Source: a virus. From it: 21,383 bases of DNA. Under the pieces are notes generated by a model that saw nothing but the letters and a program-made list of their open reading frames with translations, made no database searches and was not told where the DNA came from. The position numbers were made by a program, and so were the translations under genes. The DNA is taken from positions 1 to 21,383 of the IMG/VR virus record IMGVR_UViG_3300047548_001346, one strand, 5' to 3'. How positions within the stretch are numbered: the stretch's first letter is position 1; each line of letters starts with the position of its first letter. Positions 1-5,981 of the stretch are shown piece after piece.

Positions 1-60
1 ATCTTCTTTTTTAGCTAGTTTAGAAGCATTCTGTAAAATTTCATATATTGCTAATCTCAT
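1..60 (-). CDS. Partial CDS, N-terminus of a small T4-like phage protein
   Basis: Only the first 20 codons lie in the window; the gene runs off the left edge. The peptide begins MRLAIYEILQNASKLAKKED. The start is supported by AGAGG four bases upstream of the ATG and by a gap of only 8 bases after the RNase H stop codon. The opening 'MR-x-YE-IL--ASK' resembles a small conserved protein that often follows RNase H-region genes in T4-like phages (I recall it as a DUF6433-type protein). That assignment is from memory of the family and rests on 20 residues, so treat it as tentative. It is probably the last part of the transcript that carries the RNase H gene. Confidence 0.6.
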   Translation of the reverse strand, partial: MRLAIYEILQNASKLAKKED

Positions 61-68
61 TTTACCTC

Positions 69-926
69 TCAAAACTCATTAATATGTTCCATAAGCAATT
101 TAAGTTTGTTATTAATGAAATAGTTAATTAAAGTGTGTTTACTATTTAATTTATAACAGTCATAGAGATTATTAATCTTTTCCTGCAATTCATTTGGAAC
201 ATTTGTTAGATCAATTAACATGCTATTTCGCATATAGTTTCTTTTTGCTTCATAGTCATATTCATCAATATCATTTTCAAAATAAAAACTAAGTTTTTTA
301 GCAGTCATCATTTTTTGACGCTGACCTAAAACAAAACAGTTATCTGGGGATAAAATATTAGGAACCCCATCACCAGAATCACCTCTGATGATATGTTCTT
401 TTAAAAATGAAGATGGTGAATTATGTTCAATAACTCTTTTATTCACAGGATCATATTGAGAAACGTTTGCAAACTTATGCAATTGAATGAAATCTTTGTC
501 ACCTGAAAGAATTAATATTCTTTCACCTGTATTTAGAACAGATCCAAAACGCATTACTAATGTTGCAATAATATCGTCGGCTTCTGCTGTTTCTAAATCA
601 ATTACTCTATAGGGGAAAAATTCTTTAAGTTCTTGTCTAATTTTATCAAGACAGTTAAAAACAATATTCCAATCTAAAGAAGATTCTTCTCTTGCTTTTT
701 TACGATTTGCTTTATAATAAGGAAAATAATTCCTTCTCCAACAATTCTTGTTATCACATGCAATAACAAGTTCGCCATAATCTGATGAAAATTTCATTTT
801 CAAACTTCTAATAGAATTTAATACCATATGGCGAACCATATTTTCTTCTATATCAAAAGTTTTACTAAATGAAACCTGTTTCATTAGGTTAGATATCATA
901 ACCTGATTTAAATCAAGAATAATCAT
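69..926 (-). CDS. rnh: RNase H / 5'-3' exonuclease (T4 Rnh, FEN-like)
   Basis: 285 aa, close to the 305 aa of T4 RNase H. It removes RNA primers and trims flaps on the lagging strand, with metal-dependent 5'-nuclease chemistry. The acidic metal-binding motifs of the FEN/5'-nuclease superfamily are visible in order: ILDLN (D5), VIACDN (D58), TAEADD (E115, D117, D118), LSGDKD (D143, D145) and GDSGDGVPN (D183, D186) at the start of the helix-hairpin-helix region. 'YFPYYKANRK' near residues 67-76 is the usual basic helical-arch segment. The start has no strong Shine-Dalgarno sequence and lies 8 bases after the stop codon of the preceding 127-aa gene, so coupled translation is likely. With the primase at 18888-19910 it completes primer synthesis and removal. 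Family assignment is firm. Confidence 0.93.
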   Translation of the reverse strand: MIILDLNQVMISNLMKQVSFSKTFDIEENMVRHMVLNSIRSLKMKFSSDYGELVIACDNKNCWRRNYFPYYKANRKKAREESSLDWNIVFNCLDKIRQELKEFFPYRVIDLETAEADDIIATLVMRFGSVLNTGERILILSGDKDFIQLHKFANVSQYDPVNKRVIEHNSPSSFLKEHIIRGDSGDGVPNILSPDNCFVLGQRQKMMTAKKLSFYFENDIDEYDYEAKRNYMRNSMLIDLTNVPNELQEKINNLYDCYKLNSKHTLINYFINNKLKLLMEHINEF

Positions 927-933
927 TCTAAAG

Positions 934-1317
934 TTATTCGCTTTCTTCTAGTGAATCTTTTAAAGATAAACACAATTCATCTGCTACTAATAATACACCA
1001 TTATCTTGTATTGTAAAGACAGAATCTGAAATTTTTTGAAAAGGATGTGGCAATTCGTAATATTTATGTAAAATTGATCTAATTGCTTCTACAAGAAAAG
1101 CCCCATCTTTCAATGATGTTTGTTCATCATCATCGTCTATAATGTCAAATCCAGCAACAGAGAGTTGCTGGAAGATCATAGGAATAATAACAGAAACTGT
1201 TTCTTGGATATGAGCATATTTCATGCCGTCAACACTAACTTTAATTTCATTAAAATCTTTAGGTAAATTTTCTTTTTGAATTATTTTTTCCTTAGGAAAA
1301 TTAATAATATTCGACAT
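934..1317 (-). CDS. Conserved phage protein of unknown function, 127 aa
   Basis: I do not recognise a functional domain. The protein is acidic, has an N-terminal charged segment, a predicted helical middle (about residues 35-60) and a run of five acidic residues followed by glutamine (DDDDEQ) near residues 62-66. AAGGAG sits 6 bases before the ATG. Upstream lies a perfect TATAAATA late-type octamer and an inverted repeat that pairs ACTCC with the GGAGT overlapping its ribosome binding site, so it looks like a late-expressed gene with a hidden start in read-through RNA. It is directly upstream of RNase H. A structural or virion-associated role is possible given late control, but nothing in the sequence proves it. 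Confidence 0.8.
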   Translation of the reverse strand: MSNIINFPKEKIIQKENLPKDFNEIKVSVDGMKYAHIQETVSVIIPMIFQQLSVAGFDIIDDDDEQTSLKDGAFLVEAIRSILHKYYELPHPFQKISDSVFTIQDNGVLLVADELCLSLKDSLEESE

Positions 1318-1320
1318 GAT

Positions 1321-1365
1321 ACTCCTTGTACACCATATGGTGTTAGATATTTATAATTATGGAGT
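1321..1365 (-). promoter_or_regulatory. Late-type promoter inside an RBS-pairing inverted repeat (127-aa gene)
   Basis: On the minus strand TATAAATA occupies 1355-1348, a perfect match to the T4 late -10 octamer. ACTCC at 1365-1361 (the end of the upstream glycosyltransferase gene) can pair with GGAGT at 1325-1321, which covers the Shine-Dalgarno sequence of the 127-aa gene. Between them lies a perfect 12-base palindrome CACCATATGGTG (1331-1342). A transcript starting downstream of the octamer would lack the upstream arm. The promoter match is seen; the switch is inferred. Confidence 0.6.
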
Positions 1366-2337
1366 TTTATAAACAAACTGCTGCTTTGGAATTTCTCTTG
1401 GCAAATCAATTAGGCTATACAATAGAGCTTCCCATTGCATCTTTCTAATATTCCACTGATAAAAAATATCCGTATAAGATTTTTGAGTCATAATTTTATT
1501 ACGGTATTGATCATCAGATAGTGAATTTAATTCTTTAATTGCGGAATCTAAAATACTATAAAACATATTTGCATGTTGAGAAGGATTCTCATTCCATTGA
1601 TACATGTGTGTCCAATTAGCAGCCGTTTCATATAACGCACCTAAATTTGGATGTACACAGATGTTTCCAGCACTCATTGCTTCAATAAGAGCGAGACAAC
1701 TAGTTTCTGTCCATATAGAAGGATATGCAAAGATATGCGATCTTGTCAACGAAGTACGAATTTCTTCGTTCGGGACAAATCCATGATAGTTGATGTTTGG
1801 TGTATTTTTACAATCATCAAACAGTTGTTTATATTGCTCGTCTCTAGATTCCCATCCGTAAATTTTAAATGATGAGTATACGTCTAGTTCAATGTTGTCA
1901 TGTGTTTCACATAACTTCTTAAACACAGGAACTAAAATATTCAATCCACGATGTGGAGTCGTGTGATAGATAAGCCTAATCTTATCTCGTGTTTTTGTTG
2001 AAAGATCAAAGTCTAATGGTTGAATTGCATTTTGCAAAACAATACAATGACTCCATGGGATATTATAATGTTGAACATATGCTTGCATTTGCCAATTAGA
2101 AACAAAGACGAGCTTATGAAACTTCTCCCACCCACGATTCTTTAGATGTTCGGATTCTGGGTCACCAGGTAAATCATGTAGCCAAAGAACCCTAATCTTA
2201 GTCTCATCTAGTTCTCTTACACGAGACGGAATAATTTGAAAATTTTCAATTAAATCTTTGTTGATGCTAGAATGCAACCTTTCTAGCATCAACTCTGTTC
2301 CTCCACGTGCATTCTTAGATAATTCATTCACTTCCAT
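1357..2337 (-). CDS. GT4-type (GT-B fold) glycosyltransferase
   Basis: 326 aa. The C-terminal half has the GT-B nucleotide-sugar binding pattern: 'LIYHTTPHRGLNIL' near residue 120 (start of the second Rossmann domain), 'NINYHGFVPNEEIRTSL', then 'ETSCLALIEAMSAG' near residues 212-225, the E-x7-E signature of retaining GT4 enzymes. The N-terminal domain is short and starts with 'ARGGTELMLERL', a glycine-rich acceptor-side loop. AAAGGAAAT precedes the start codon at a good distance. Possible targets are hypermodified phage DNA bases, the virion, or host surface sugars; the sequence does not tell which. No base-hydroxymethylating enzyme is visible in this window to favour DNA modification. It is followed by a late promoter for the next gene and preceded by the SpeD-like gene, 15 bases away. 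Confidence 0.85.
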   Translation of the reverse strand: MEVNELSKNARGGTELMLERLHSSINKDLIENFQIIPSRVRELDETKIRVLWLHDLPGDPESEHLKNRGWEKFHKLVFVSNWQMQAYVQHYNIPWSHCIVLQNAIQPLDFDLSTKTRDKIRLIYHTTPHRGLNILVPVFKKLCETHDNIELDVYSSFKIYGWESRDEQYKQLFDDCKNTPNINYHGFVPNEEIRTSLTRSHIFAYPSIWTETSCLALIEAMSAGNICVHPNLGALYETAANWTHMYQWNENPSQHANMFYSILDSAIKELNSLSDDQYRNKIMTQKSYTDIFYQWNIRKMQWEALLYSLIDLPREIPKQQFVYKTP

Positions 2338-2352
2338 TATATTTCCTTTATT

Positions 2353-2715
2353 TTAAGCTTTTCTAATTAGAAATGCCTTATTCGTAATGTCGCAATCAAA
2401 ATACTCTTTGCATAAAAATACAACTGTATCTGGATCAAATTGCTTACATGAAAAAACATCCAAATAAAATGTATCGTTTTCATCTACGAAATGAGCACAA
2501 ATGTTACTGGTTTCGATAAGTTGCACTAAAGTGTACCCAGCTTTATTGCCAGATCCAAACTTTACGATCTGGGGTTCTCCATAAGCTACCATGTCGATAG
2601 CCTTAACTAAATGTTTAGTAAAATTGTAAATATTTTCATTGTCTGTAATTTTTGAATGTTCGCAGTTACTTGCGTCAATAATTAAATGATAACCCCAAGG
2701 ACCGAGTGCTTCCAT
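2353..2715 (-). CDS. speD: S-adenosylmethionine decarboxylase-like pyruvoyl enzyme (SpeD family)
   Basis: 120 aa, the length of bacterial class 1B SpeD proenzymes. Such enzymes self-cleave to make a pyruvoyl group and decarboxylate AdoMet for spermidine synthesis. Aligning by eye to the Thermotoga/Bacillus pattern (S63, H68, C83) gives S70, H75 and C90, with identical spacing of 5 and 15 residues: 'LIETSNICAHF' and 'LDVFSCKQFDP'. The residue before the cleavage serine is Thr69, where canonical enzymes have Glu. N-terminal 'GYHLIIDASNC' matches the usual GxHxxxDxxxC start. Some SpeD homologues, including phage ones, have been reported to be ornithine or arginine decarboxylases, so the substrate is open. 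AGGAG lies 10 bases upstream of this ATG but only 5 from an out-of-frame ATG at 2720. A GATAAATA late-type octamer lies upstream at 2760-2767. Confidence 0.85.
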   Translation of the reverse strand: MEALGPWGYHLIIDASNCEHSKITDNENIYNFTKHLVKAIDMVAYGEPQIVKFGSGNKAGYTLVQLIETSNICAHFVDENDTFYLDVFSCKQFDPDTVVFLCKEYFDCDITNKAFLIRKA

Positions 2716-2740
2716 TTCATTTGAACTCCTAATGTTAAAT

Positions 2741-2767
2741 TAATGCCTTTTGGCATCATTATTTATC
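2741..2767 (-). promoter_or_regulatory. Late-type promoter with 5'-leader hairpin before speD
   Basis: GATAAATA on the minus strand at 2767-2760 differs at one base from the T4 late octamer. It overlaps the stop codon of the preceding 89-aa gene. Just downstream is a 7-bp stem (UGAUGCC/GGCAUUA, one G-U pair) with an AAAA loop at 2758-2741, which would sit at or very near the 5' end of a transcript starting here. No T-tract follows, so a terminator is unlikely. Unlike the other late modules, it does not pair with the Shine-Dalgarno sequence. Confidence 0.45.
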
Positions 2768-3035
2768 AATCGTATCCAGATACACCTTGTGCATATGTAA
2801 CAGAATTGATTTTAAATGAACGCCAACCATTATTCTGAACATCCCAAACAATTATAGTGTCTGAGTTCTTTTGATGAAAAGATTCATCTTCTTCCTTAAT
2901 ATAGTCCCTAGGAAGATAATTTGGTTTCAGCGTACAAATCATATTTCTTTGTTCACCATTTACTTTTGTAAATAGAACTTCTACTACGTTAGAACGCAGT
3001 TCATTCAAAAGTGTATCACGATCATACATCATCAT
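2766..3035 (-). CDS. Small SH3-like phage protein (WYL_2 / DUF2693 type)
   Basis: 89 aa. The pattern 'VVEVLFTKVNGEQRNMICTLKPNYLP' followed by 'TIIVWDVQNNGWRSFKINSV' is typical of the small SH3-barrel proteins (DUF2693, later called WYL_2) common in T4-like and cyanophage genomes; the function is not known. Three consecutive ATG codons are available (3035, 3032, 3029). The first overlaps the glutaredoxin stop (TAATG), the third has the best spacing from GGAG. It lies between glutaredoxin and the SpeD-like gene. Family assignment is from memory of the motif, reasonably confident. Confidence 0.75.
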   Translation of the reverse strand: MMMYDRDTLLNELRSNVVEVLFTKVNGEQRNMICTLKPNYLPRDYIKEEDESFHQKNSDTIIVWDVQNNGWRSFKINSVTYAQGVSGYD

Positions 3036-3292
3036 TACTCCACAAGAAATAGTTTACCTACGTTTTCTCTATGCTCTAAAACATAACTTTCAAACTCTAC
3101 TAATCCGCCGATAAATTCATTATTAATGACAATTACTGGATATGATCTAGCATTTGGAAACTTGTTTATGATAAAATCTCTAGTAACATCTACTTCAACA
3201 ACATGTTCAACAAATTGAACATTTAGAGACTTTAAAATATTTTTAGTTTTTACACAATAATTACAATTATTTTTGGTATAGATTTCAATCAT
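3035..3292 (-). CDS. grx: Glutaredoxin
   Basis: 85 aa, a typical phage/bacterial glutaredoxin length. The active site is CNYC (C10, C13) after the first beta strand 'MIEIYTKNN'. The cis-proline region 'SYPVIVINNEFIGG' (about residues 55-68) with the following GG glutathione-binding loop is also visible. It reduces disulfides using glutathione; in T4-like phages the usual partner is the ribonucleotide reductase, which here is encoded at 10497-15466. The start overlaps the stop of the 35-aa ORF upstream (TAATG) and its own stop overlaps the next start in the same way, so the three genes are probably translated from one message. Confidence 0.92.
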   Translation of the reverse strand: MIEIYTKNNCNYCVKTKNILKSLNVQFVEHVVEVDVTRDFIINKFPNARSYPVIVINNEFIGGLVEFESYVLEHRENVGKLFLVE

Positions 3293-3399
3293 TAGCTTAA
3301 CCTTTCTTCCCAGTATTTTTGAACTTGTTGCACATCATCCGGATCATATCCATTGATATACATATCATATCTAATAAGTAATTCAAGATCTGATTGCAT
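3292..3399 (-). CDS. Small ORF, 35 aa, unknown function
   Basis: A 35-residue acidic peptide that begins MQSDLELLIRYDMYINGYDP and ends with YWEERLS. Support for it being real: GGAG 7 bases before the ATG, and a one-base TAATG overlap between its stop and the glutaredoxin start. It is the first gene of the leftward unit that faces the divergent SprT gene. No domain is recognised. Confidence 0.7.
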   Translation of the reverse strand: MQSDLELLIRYDMYINGYDPDDVQQVQKYWEERLS

Positions 3400-3421
3400 T
3401 ATATATCTCCATGTTGTTTAT

Positions 3422-3467
3422 GTAACCTCCGATAAATAAAAAGTAGACTTTTAATTAGGGAGGTAAC
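3422..3467 (+). promoter_or_regulatory. Late-type promoter inside an SD-masking stem-loop (SprT gene)
   Basis: GATAAATA at 3431-3438 on the plus strand is one base from the T4 late octamer. GTAACCTCC (3422-3430) pairs with GGAGGTAAC (3459-3467) at 8 of 9 positions; the downstream arm is the whole Shine-Dalgarno sequence of the SprT-like gene. The octamer starts directly after the upstream arm, so RNA begun at this promoter cannot form the stem. Confidence 0.65.
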
Positions 3468-3468
3468 T

Positions 3469-3948
3469 ATGATCATAAGATCAAAAAGAAAACCAAAAAA
3501 AGTAAAAGTCGATTTAATAAAAGAAGCGTCTCATTGGTTTGCAGAAAAACTTCTTACAAAGAGATTAAATCAAAAAATAATTTTACATTTAAAATTTACA
3601 GATAATTTAGATAAAGATACAGGGTGTATAGCGTTCTGTTCATGGTTAGATAAAAATCACAATCCTCGTAAATTTGAATTTGAAATAGATAGTAATTTAT
3701 GTGAACAAGATATGTTAAGAGCTGTTGCTCATGAAATGGTACACTTAAAACAATATGCTACGGGACAAATAAAAGATTTTGCAAGAACAGATAAAATAAA
3801 ATGGGAGGGCAAAATCATGGCAGCAAAAAATGATAGCGATGCAGAAGCATATTGGTTTAGTCCATGGGAAGTAGAAGCATATGGAAAAGAGATTGGTCTG
3901 TACGCTCTATTTAAATCATATAAAAAGGAAAAACTAAAGCGAAAGTAA
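3469..3948 (+). CDS. SprT-like zinc metallopeptidase
   Basis: 159 aa and the only plus-strand gene in the window. HEMVH (88-92) is the HExxH zinc site, in the context 'LRAVAHEMVHLKQYATG' typical of SprT/Spartan-like families. The segment 'SPWEVEAYGKE' (131-141) offers glutamates that could serve as third ligand, as seen in phage members. There is no C-terminal zinc ribbon, and the first 15 residues are very basic, so it may bind DNA. Cellular Spartan cleaves DNA-protein crosslinks; a phage role is not established. A very strong AGGGAGG precedes the start, but it lies in the masking stem described at 3422-3467. The gene is convergent with the nucleotidyltransferase and overlaps it by 15 bases at the 3' ends, unusual in this genome. 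Confidence 0.85.
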   Translation: MIIRSKRKPKKVKVDLIKEASHWFAEKLLTKRLNQKIILHLKFTDNLDKDTGCIAFCSWLDKNHNPRKFEFEIDSNLCEQDMLRAVAHEMVHLKQYATGQIKDFARTDKIKWEGKIMAAKNDSDAEAYWFSPWEVEAYGKEIGLYALFKSYKKEKLKRK

Positions 3949-4653
3949 TTTATCCTGCTTCTTCTTTTGATAATTATTTATTTTATCCAAATAACCTCTA
4001 TTTCTAAGCTCTTTGAAAACCAAATTTTCTAATGAAAATTCCCCACCCTTTTGAATACCTGATGATCTCATATCTTTAATTTTTGATTTCAAATTATCAA
4101 ATAAATCAACTGAAACATTGCTCTTAATCATATGATCTATCATATGCATATATGATAGAACTTTTTGTTTTAGATGTTTGTCGTTCTTAAAATCAAAAGT
4201 TCCATGCACAGGTTTTTGAATCCATTTATCATTTTTTAATGAATAAACACCTTGACCTTCTGGAAACTTTGCTGATACATCTTGAGCGTATGGTTCTAGT
4301 GGATATGTAAACACTTTAATATCATGTGTCATCGTCCACATTGTTTTTTTATCTTGTAGGTAGTCGTCTATTAATTTACGATCTTTACCTAATTTGTTTC
4401 TATCTATTAATAGATGAACATCAATATCTGATTTTTTTGTATAGTTGAAGTTTGCATTTCCACCAACCATAACAATGTCTTTTACAAGGTTTTTTGGTAT
4501 ATTAGCGTATTCTCTCCAAGAATCAATAAATTTCAATAGAGATGATTTCACTTGTGGTTTTAGTTTATCATTAACCCAAAGATCAGGGTTTAATGTATCA
4601 TGATACTCAAGTGAAATTTTCATTTCTGTTAAAAAAGATTTAAAATTCTTCAT
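3934..4653 (-). CDS. Pol beta-superfamily nucleotidyltransferase with capsid-targeting-like N-terminus
   Basis: 239 aa from the ATG at 4653, chosen because AAGGAG lies 7 bases upstream; an in-frame ATG at 4671 lies inside the promoter hairpin. The nucleotidyltransferase core is 'MVGGNANFNYTKKSDIDVHLLID' (about residues 62-84): GG64-65, then S75-D-I-D78, with 'HDIKVF' (D111) as likely third acidic residue. This is the minimal MNT/Pol beta catalytic set, so the enzyme may be active on a nucleic acid or protein. The N-terminus MKNFKSFLTE closely resembles the capsid targeting sequence of T4 internal proteins (MKTYQEFIAE), including the (L/I)-x-E prohead protease site. Together with the late promoter just upstream, this suggests packaging in the capsid and injection into the host (inference). 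Substrate unknown. Confidence 0.8.
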   Translation of the reverse strand: MKNFKSFLTEMKISLEYHDTLNPDLWVNDKLKPQVKSSLLKFIDSWREYANIPKNLVKDIVMVGGNANFNYTKKSDIDVHLLIDRNKLGKDRKLIDDYLQDKKTMWTMTHDIKVFTYPLEPYAQDVSAKFPEGQGVYSLKNDKWIQKPVHGTFDFKNDKHLKQKVLSYMHMIDHMIKSNVSVDLFDNLKSKIKDMRSSGIQKGGEFSLENLVFKELRNRGYLDKINNYQKKKQDKLLSL

Positions 4654-4660
4654 TTTGTTC

Positions 4661-4687
4661 TCCTTGTACATTATTTATATACAAGGA
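4661..4687 (-). promoter_or_regulatory. Late-type promoter in the loop of an SD-masking hairpin (nucleotidyltransferase gene)
   Basis: On the minus strand TCCTTGTA (4687-4680) and TACAAGGA (4668-4661) form a perfect 8-bp stem. The 11-base loop contains TATAAATA (4679-4672). The downstream arm holds most of the AAGGAG ribosome binding site. Late initiation just past the octamer removes the upstream arm. This is the cleanest example of the arrangement in the window. Confidence 0.7.
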
Positions 4688-4690
4688 TTT

Positions 4691-4852
4691 TCATTCTTCT
4701 TTGTTTACTTTGAGTCCTTGTTTAACTAGCCACTGAATTTGTTGTATGTCCATCTTATCAAGATCAGGCTTTTTTAAAATAGTATTGATTCTTTCAAGAA
4801 CATCAATACACCATGATAGATCAGCATTTTTGATTAAATTTTCTTCAACCAT
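4691..4852 (-). CDS. Small ORF, 53 aa, unknown function
   Basis: Begins MVEENLIKNADLSWCIDVL and ends VKQGLKVNKEE. TAGGAG precedes the ATG by 6 bases. The peptide looks helical, has several lysines and acids, and ends four bases before the inverted repeat that controls the next gene. The middle segment, a leucine-spaced helix followed by 'IQQIQWLVKQG', could be a small interaction domain. It lies just after a terminator, so it needs its own promoter or read-through. No family is recognised. Confidence 0.65.
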   Translation of the reverse strand: MVEENLIKNADLSWCIDVLERINTILKKPDLDKMDIQQIQWLVKQGLKVNKEE

Positions 4853-4862
4853 ATTTTTCTCC

Positions 4863-4892
4863 TAAAAAGGTAGGGACATTAAGCCCCTACCC
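4863..4892 (-). terminator. Rho-independent terminator after the cell-wall hydrolase gene
   Basis: On the minus strand GGTAGGG (4891-4885) pairs with CCCTACC (4875-4869) around a 9-base loop, followed at once by TTTTTA (4868-4863). The GC-rich 7-bp stem in a very AT-rich context and the U-tract make this a convincing intrinsic terminator. It starts 6 bases after the stop codon of the hydrolase gene and overlaps the leader of the 53-aa ORF. Confidence 0.8.
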
Positions 4893-4897
4893 ATATT

Positions 4898-5554
4898 TTA
4901 CACATATCTATATGCTATAACTCTATTTCTAGCATAAACACCGACACCAACTCTACGACTGTGGTTACCTGAAATTATTATTGGGTTCCCATTAGAATCG
5001 TATCCAGTCACAATACCGACATGGTGTCCATTTCTTCTTTTTGTAACCGCTACGCAGTTAACACAACCATGGTATGCAGGTCTTCCACGATTTACATATG
5101 AAATGGCTCTACGGTCAGTTCCGCCAGCAATCATATTCATAAAATCAGCACACCATAATCTAGATGGTAATCCTAATTGACTAGCACTAGCACCAACATA
5201 TTTCGATGCTTTGTTAACTAGATCACCACCATATTGAATAGTTCTTTCTGAATGAACAAATGCTCTAGAAACACTTTGTCTAGTTTGTTCGATCAGATTA
5301 GCTCTTTGTTGCTCTCTAGCAAAAAAAGCTGCCGATGTTTCGTCATCAGGATTTACATGATTTACTTGTTGAGTTACAACAGGAGGTTTAACTTGTCTCT
5401 GTTGCCTAATAACTCTTGTTTTTTTCACAGTATGCTTTTTTACTTTTTTCTTTTGACTATAATGATAGCTCTTATTTGGTCTAGCTTCTGCCAAATTAGG
5501 CATAATCCAAACCGATCCTAGCATTACTGCTAGAATGAGGATAAGTTTTTTCAT
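4898..5554 (-). CDS. Secreted TIGR02594-like (NlpC/P60 or CHAP superfamily) cell-wall hydrolase
   Basis: 218 aa. A Sec signal peptide is clear: MKKLILILAVMLGSVWIMP with a probable cleavage after NLAEA (A24). Residues 25-60 are very basic. The C-terminal domain (about 105-218) has the papain-like set: C135 in 'LWCADFMN', H178 in 'HHVGIVTG', and N197 in 'IIISGNHS', the order and context of the TIGR02594 family of predicted peptidoglycan peptidases or amidases. It would act in the periplasm on peptidoglycan, as an exported endolysin or a remodeling enzyme. The RBS is AAAGGA. It follows the RlpA-like gene by 40 bases and ends at a terminator, so the two secreted wall proteins form the end of one operon. 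A SAR-type or holin-independent release is possible because of the signal peptide. Confidence 0.85.
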   Translation of the reverse strand: MKKLILILAVMLGSVWIMPNLAEARPNKSYHYSQKKKVKKHTVKKTRVIRQQRQVKPPVVTQQVNHVNPDDETSAAFFAREQQRANLIEQTRQSVSRAFVHSERTIQYGGDLVNKASKYVGASASQLGLPSRLWCADFMNMIAGGTDRRAISYVNRGRPAYHGCVNCVAVTKRRNGHHVGIVTGYDSNGNPIIISGNHSRRVGVGVYARNRVIAYRYV

Positions 5555-5594
5555 TACTCTTTCCTTTTTTCTTTGTCACGGCGAGAATAATAAA

Positions 5595-5981
5595 CTATCT
5601 CAAAACTTGCATTTTTAGTTTAGTTTTACCTTTACCAATAAATCCAAGTTGGTGAGCAGCACCTCTTGAAACATCCAACCCGGTCCCACGGATAAATGGA
5701 CCTCTGTCGTTAACCGTAACAATTATGGACTTCCCATTATTAGGGTTTGTCAGCTTAAGTTTAGTCCCAAACGGTAGGGTACGATGTGCGGCAGATAATC
5801 CGTTTGGGTCGAAACGTTGTCCAGAAGCAGTCCTATGACCAGACTGATACCAAGATGTGACAACGGTATTACTATTTATTTCTCTTGAATCCGTAGTTTG
5901 ACATGCTCCAAGAAACAAACAAAAAAATGCAGTGATTTTTTTAATGTCGAAATTCATATTCATAATTAATTGATTCTTCAT
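5595..5981 (-). CDS. rlpA: RlpA-like double-psi beta-barrel lipoprotein
   Basis: 128 aa from 5981. The DPBB domain covers about residues 40-128: 'TSWYQSGHRTASGQRFDP', 'AAHRTLPFGTKLKLTN', 'VNDRGPFIRGTGLDVSRGAAHQLGF' are the RlpA hallmarks (conserved H, DRGPF, D-SRGAA). RlpA enzymes cut glycan strands that lack stem peptides. A signal peptide ends in the lipobox L-G-A-C (C27 from this start), so it is a predicted lipoprotein. No start has a good Shine-Dalgarno; ATGs at 5981, 5963 and 5957 are all possible, and 5957 would give the most compact signal peptide. All overlap the 3' end of the GNAT-like gene, so coupling is likely. The next gene is a secreted wall hydrolase whose product could create the denuded glycan that RlpA uses. 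No SPOR domain is present. Confidence 0.85.
   Translation of the reverse strand: MKNQLIMNMNFDIKKITAFFCLFLGACQTTDSREINSNTVVTSWYQSGHRTASGQRFDPNGLSAAHRTLPFGTKLKLTNPNNGKSIIVTVNDRGPFIRGTGLDVSRGAAHQLGFIGKGKTKLKMQVLR

Noticed and set aside
1331-1342. Palindrome CACCATATGGTG as a repressor operator
   Set aside because: It is a single copy and more simply an inner stem of the leader fold; no evidence for a binding protein.
2741-2758. Hairpin ATGCC-AAAA-GGCAT as a terminator before speD
   Set aside because: No U-tract follows and a late octamer lies right upstream, so it fits a 5' leader hairpin better.
3934-4671. Start of the nucleotidyltransferase at 4671
   Set aside because: That ATG lies within the promoter hairpin loop and has no ribosome site; the ATG at 4653 is well placed after AAGGAG.
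5575-5613. Imperfect inverted repeat GAGAATAATAAACTATCTC between rlpA and the hydrolase
   Set aside because: Short and mismatched, no octamer or T-tract; no function can be supported.
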